NCBI GenBank assembly: GCA_039199225.1
Contig: JBCCSZ010000349.1
Location: 1-7,596, forward strand
Direction: 5' to 3'
Length of the DNA stretch: 7,596 bases
From: JBCCSZ01 sp039199225
Lineage (GTDB): Bacteria > Bacteroidota > Bacteroidia > Chitinophagales > Saprospiraceae
Positions within the stretch are counted from its first letter, which is position 1, and the number at the start of each line of letters is the position of its first letter. The notes beneath the pieces are model-generated. The model saw only the letters and a list, made by a program, of their open reading frames with translations, ran no database searches and was not told the origin of the DNA. This document shows, piece by piece, positions 5,661 through 7,596 of the stretch. The translations under genes and the position numbers were made by a program.

Positions 5661-6989
5661 ACCCATTTTTTCCATAAATGTTTTGACGACCTGTTCTCCC
5701 ACTTGACGACCAACGGCGAGTCCCACTTCATTGTCGGTTCGAAAGTGGACGCCTCCTTCAAAACGAGACTCGGAACACTCACTCGCCATTTCGCGGAACA
5801 GCCGTTCATCCTGCGGAAAGAGGAAAGACAAGGCAGCCGCGATGGAGCCTGCGACAGTGGTATGCCCAGCGGGATAACCCGGAAAATTGGGGGTGTCTAT
5901 CAGGATGGGTTTGAAGGTTGCATCGTATTGAAACGGGCGGATGCCCCAATAGTGGTACTTGCCATCCCAGGCCGCAATGATGCCATCGAAGCGAGCTGTA
6001 TGGAAAACGGCACCCGCAAAGGCCGCTTCAAATGGGTCCAGGTCATACTCCAATATTTTGCGTTCCAGCAGATCGTCCCAAACAGGCGCATTCTTCCACC
6101 GCCATGCAATACTGCTGGTCTGATTTGTGGCGTTGAACTGACGCAGCTCCTCCATGTCCTCTGCCCAATCAGTAGGAGGTGGGGACGGTCTGAATTGATC
6201 GGGCCGCGACAAGGTCAGCGGTTTCCATTGGCGTTTCATGGGGTCCCATTTGCTTGGCTTACCCGACCAAAGGCTATCTGCGCTGGGTACTTGCCCTTTC
6301 CAGATGCGATCCGTTCGATCCGTCTTAGCATATTCGATGTATTGATCCGCAATCTGTCGACCAATGGCAATCCCCCTCTCGACATCGGAGGGTAGTTGAA
6401 GTCCCGTCTTCAAGCGTGCTTGTTTAAAGTTAACCAGCAGGCTATCCAGATACGGTTTTCTGTCTGGAAAATAGTGACCGATGACGCGGTGTGCAGCTCC
6501 TGCCACGGCACTCCATTCACAAATAAAGGTGGAATAAGCCCTTTGGCGTCCCAATTGCTGCACCTTGGAATTTTGAAGGAATAAGGCTGTTGTCGGATGC
6601 TGTTTTTTGTATTTCCAAACCTGTGCAAGTGCGTCATAGATGGAGAGGTGTAAAATGGCGATGCGCCCTCCATTTTTATGTCCTTTTTGGGCTCTGCCAA
6701 CTGCCATCATAATCTGGTGCCAGCGGTAAGATGGATAGACAGCATTCCAATAATTGATGGCTCTGACATCTTTCATACCCAATGCCTTTTGCAACTCGAT
6801 CACTCTGGCAATTTCTTGTTCCCGTTCTGCTGCTTCAAGAGGTGTAAAGGCTTCCGCTACTTGAAATTTGAATGGCTTAAAATCATCGACTTTTACTTGG
6901 GCAGTAGCCGATGTGAGAGACAACAAAAGCACCAGTAGGTGGAAGCTCCTCCGCAATGTGGTATGAATCAGATTCGATGGAATGGCCAT
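5652..6989 (-). CDS. Exported PAP2 / vanadium-haloperoxidase-like protein
   Basis: A 445-residue exported protein of the PAP2/vanadium-dependent haloperoxidase superfamily, which uses one pocket either for phosphate-ester hydrolysis or, with vanadate, for halide oxidation. The signal peptide has basic residues at 13-14, a hydrophobic core at 17-26, and probable cleavage after Ala30. The three signature blocks lie near the C-terminus in order. KYHYWGIRP (344-352) supplies Lys344 and Arg351. YPAGHTT (372-378) is the PSGH block with Ala replacing Ser and catalytic His376. SRFEGGVHF (408-416) supplies Arg409 and His415, the residue that binds vanadate or becomes phosphorylated. The long helical N-terminal part is typical of bacterial haloperoxidase-like members rather than short membrane PAP2 phosphatases. 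Whether it oxidises halides or hydrolyses phosphate cannot be read from sequence. ATG 6989 is the start that keeps the signal peptide. Confidence 0.88.
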   Translation of the reverse strand: MAIPSNLIHTTLRRSFHLLVLLLSLTSATAQVKVDDFKPFKFQVAEAFTPLEAAEREQEIARVIELQKALGMKDVRAINYWNAVYPSYRWHQIMMAVGRAQKGHKNGGRIAILHLSIYDALAQVWKYKKQHPTTALFLQNSKVQQLGRQRAYSTFICEWSAVAGAAHRVIGHYFPDRKPYLDSLLVNFKQARLKTGLQLPSDVERGIAIGRQIADQYIEYAKTDRTDRIWKGQVPSADSLWSGKPSKWDPMKRQWKPLTLSRPDQFRPSPPPTDWAEDMEELRQFNATNQTSSIAWRWKNAPVWDDLLERKILEYDLDPFEAAFAGAVFHTARFDGIIAAWDGKYHYWGIRPFQYDATFKPILIDTPNFPGYPAGHTTVAGSIAAALSFLFPQDERLFREMASECSESRFEGGVHFRTDNEVGLAVGRQVGEQVVKTFMEKMGKK

Positions 6990-7002
6990 AGCATTTTAAT
7001 TG

Positions 7003-7035
7003 AAAACGTAAAAGATTGAAATGGGCTTAAGCAAT
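7003..7035 (-). promoter_or_regulatory. Candidate promoter of the haloperoxidase-like gene
   Basis: On the minus strand, ATTG (complement of 7032-7035) and TACGTTTT (complement of 7003-7010) are 21 bases apart, close to the -33/-7 spacing of Bacteroidota promoters. Each box has one mismatch. Transcription would start only a few bases before the ATG at 6989, so the leader would be nearly absent. Confidence 0.3.
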
Positions 7036-7118
7036 GAGCGTTTGCTTAATTTTGCGAACAGCTTAAAATAGTAAAGAGATCAAATATAACCTACATCTTT
7101 TTGCTGATTTTGCTTAGA

Positions 7119-7275
7119 TTTTACAATCATCGACTGCCGGCCGATTGTGTGGTCAATGGACCAATTATTTGATGAAGCGGCCGATGGAGTTACCATAGAA
7201 TGGCTCAAGCCTGTGTCAAATTGGAAGTCTTTGTTATATTGTACAGAGAAATGTAGCCTGTTGCCAGCCCAGGCC
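7119..7275 (+). repeat. Diverged repeat, copy 2 (partner at 972-1125)
   Basis: This is the second copy of the element at 972-1125, with the best core at 7223-7247 and ACCATAGAATGG at 7192-7203. The plus-strand frame is open from 7108 to the stop ending at 7335 and reads TIEW, seven residues, KSLLYCTE. Compared with copy 1, all six substitutions in those twelve codons are synonymous. On the opposite strand the same core reads SVQYNKDF, against SVQYSKDF in copy 1, a weaker fit. Edges are estimated by eye, and no terminal repeats or target duplications were recognised. Confidence 0.5.
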
Positions 7276-7435
7276 AAAAATGCATGTATGGAAGCTGTTG
7301 AATCATGCTTTGTAAAACGATCGTTAACTGATTGATAGTCAATGCTTCCCATCGATTTTTACAATCTGTTTGCTCAGCCAGTCGGATACATACAGCAGCT
7401 CTTTTTAAGCAACCTTGTCAAATTAGAATAGACAT

Positions 7436-7596
7436 ATGAAATCAAAACTCATCGCCTTATTGCTAATGGTAGGCTTTCAATCCATCTCATGGAGCCAAAA
7501 TCCCGACAAAGTTTTCAGCGAATTCACAGCAACCGACCACAACAGTCCAATGAGTGAAAAAATAACTGAATCATTGGATCGATACCTCACAGAGAA
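7436..7596 (+). CDS. Exported protein of unknown function, N-terminal part
   Basis: The first 53 codons of a gene that runs off the right edge. The start MKSKL, a hydrophobic core (IALLLMVGF) and ISWSQ form a clear signal peptide with cleavage probably after Ser20, leaving Gln21. The mature start, NPDKVFSEF and then a polar helical-looking stretch, matches no family I can name. ATG 7436 is chosen because it opens directly into the signal peptide; the leader is A/T-rich with no Shine-Dalgarno. The upstream neighbour is divergent, so this gene has its own promoter, which I could not locate. Confidence 0.75.
   Translation, partial: MKSKLIALLLMVGFQSISWSQNPDKVFSEFTATDHNSPMSEKITESLDRYLTE

Larger units (their letters stand above)
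6990..7435. other. Divergent intergenic region with repeat copy 2
   Basis: This 446-base spacer separates the starts of two exported-protein genes. Near the minus-strand gene it holds a weak promoter candidate (7003-7035), an 8-bp inverted repeat (TTAAGCAA 7027-7034 with TTGCTTAA 7042-7049), and the second copy of the 18-base word found at 4675-4692. The centre is occupied by the diverged repeat at about 7119-7275. Neither open frame here (minus 7080-7352, plus 7147-7335 starting GTG) has a translation signal or known family. I found no clear promoter for the gene at 7436. Confidence 0.5.

Noticed and set aside
5703..6395. Plus-strand frame of 230 codons
   Set aside because: It is antisense to the PAP2/haloperoxidase-like gene, whose three catalytic blocks are intact; the long frame is a shadow.
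7080..7352. Minus-strand frame of 90 codons
   Set aside because: It overlaps the second repeat copy, has unlikely composition and no recognisable family.

Overview
The window looks like ordinary chromosome from a member of the Bacteroidota, perhaps Saprospiria-like. That is an inference from style, not from a marker gene. Starts lack Shine-Dalgarno sequences and sit behind A/T-rich leaders. Several exported proteins have Bacteroidota-type signal peptides or a lipobox. A few upstream regions fit the -33 TTTG / -7 TAnnTTTG promoter pattern. GC content is moderate.

Layout from left to right: (1) the C-terminal end of an endonuclease/exonuclease/phosphatase-fold protein, closed by a strong intrinsic terminator; (2) a convergent, minus-strand gene for a small cysteine-rich secreted protein; (3) a 318-base divergent spacer holding one copy of a diverged repeat of about 150 bp; (4) a Nudix hydrolase; (5) a stand-alone BioD-like P-loop/DRTGG protein that resembles the front half of long phosphotransacetylases; (6) a TPR lipoprotein; (7) a 338-base spacer with a promoter-like box and a long, near-perfect hairpin; (8) a DinB-fold protein; (9) a convergent, minus-strand PAP2/vanadium-haloperoxidase-like exported protein; (10) a 446-base divergent spacer with the second copy of the repeat; (11) the first 53 codons of another exported protein.

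The genes do not form an obvious single pathway or operon. The Nudix, P-loop, TPR and DinB genes are co-directional, but their spacers are about 100 bases or longer. No tRNA, rRNA, intact insertion sequence, CRISPR array or phage gene was seen, and I find no convincing new multi-gene system. The most unusual signal is the pair of diverged repeats at about 972-1125 and 7119-7275. In one plus-strand frame their core reads TIEW...KSLLYCTE in both copies, and every substitution within the matched codons is synonymous. They could be remnants of a small gene family or a dispersed intergenic element.
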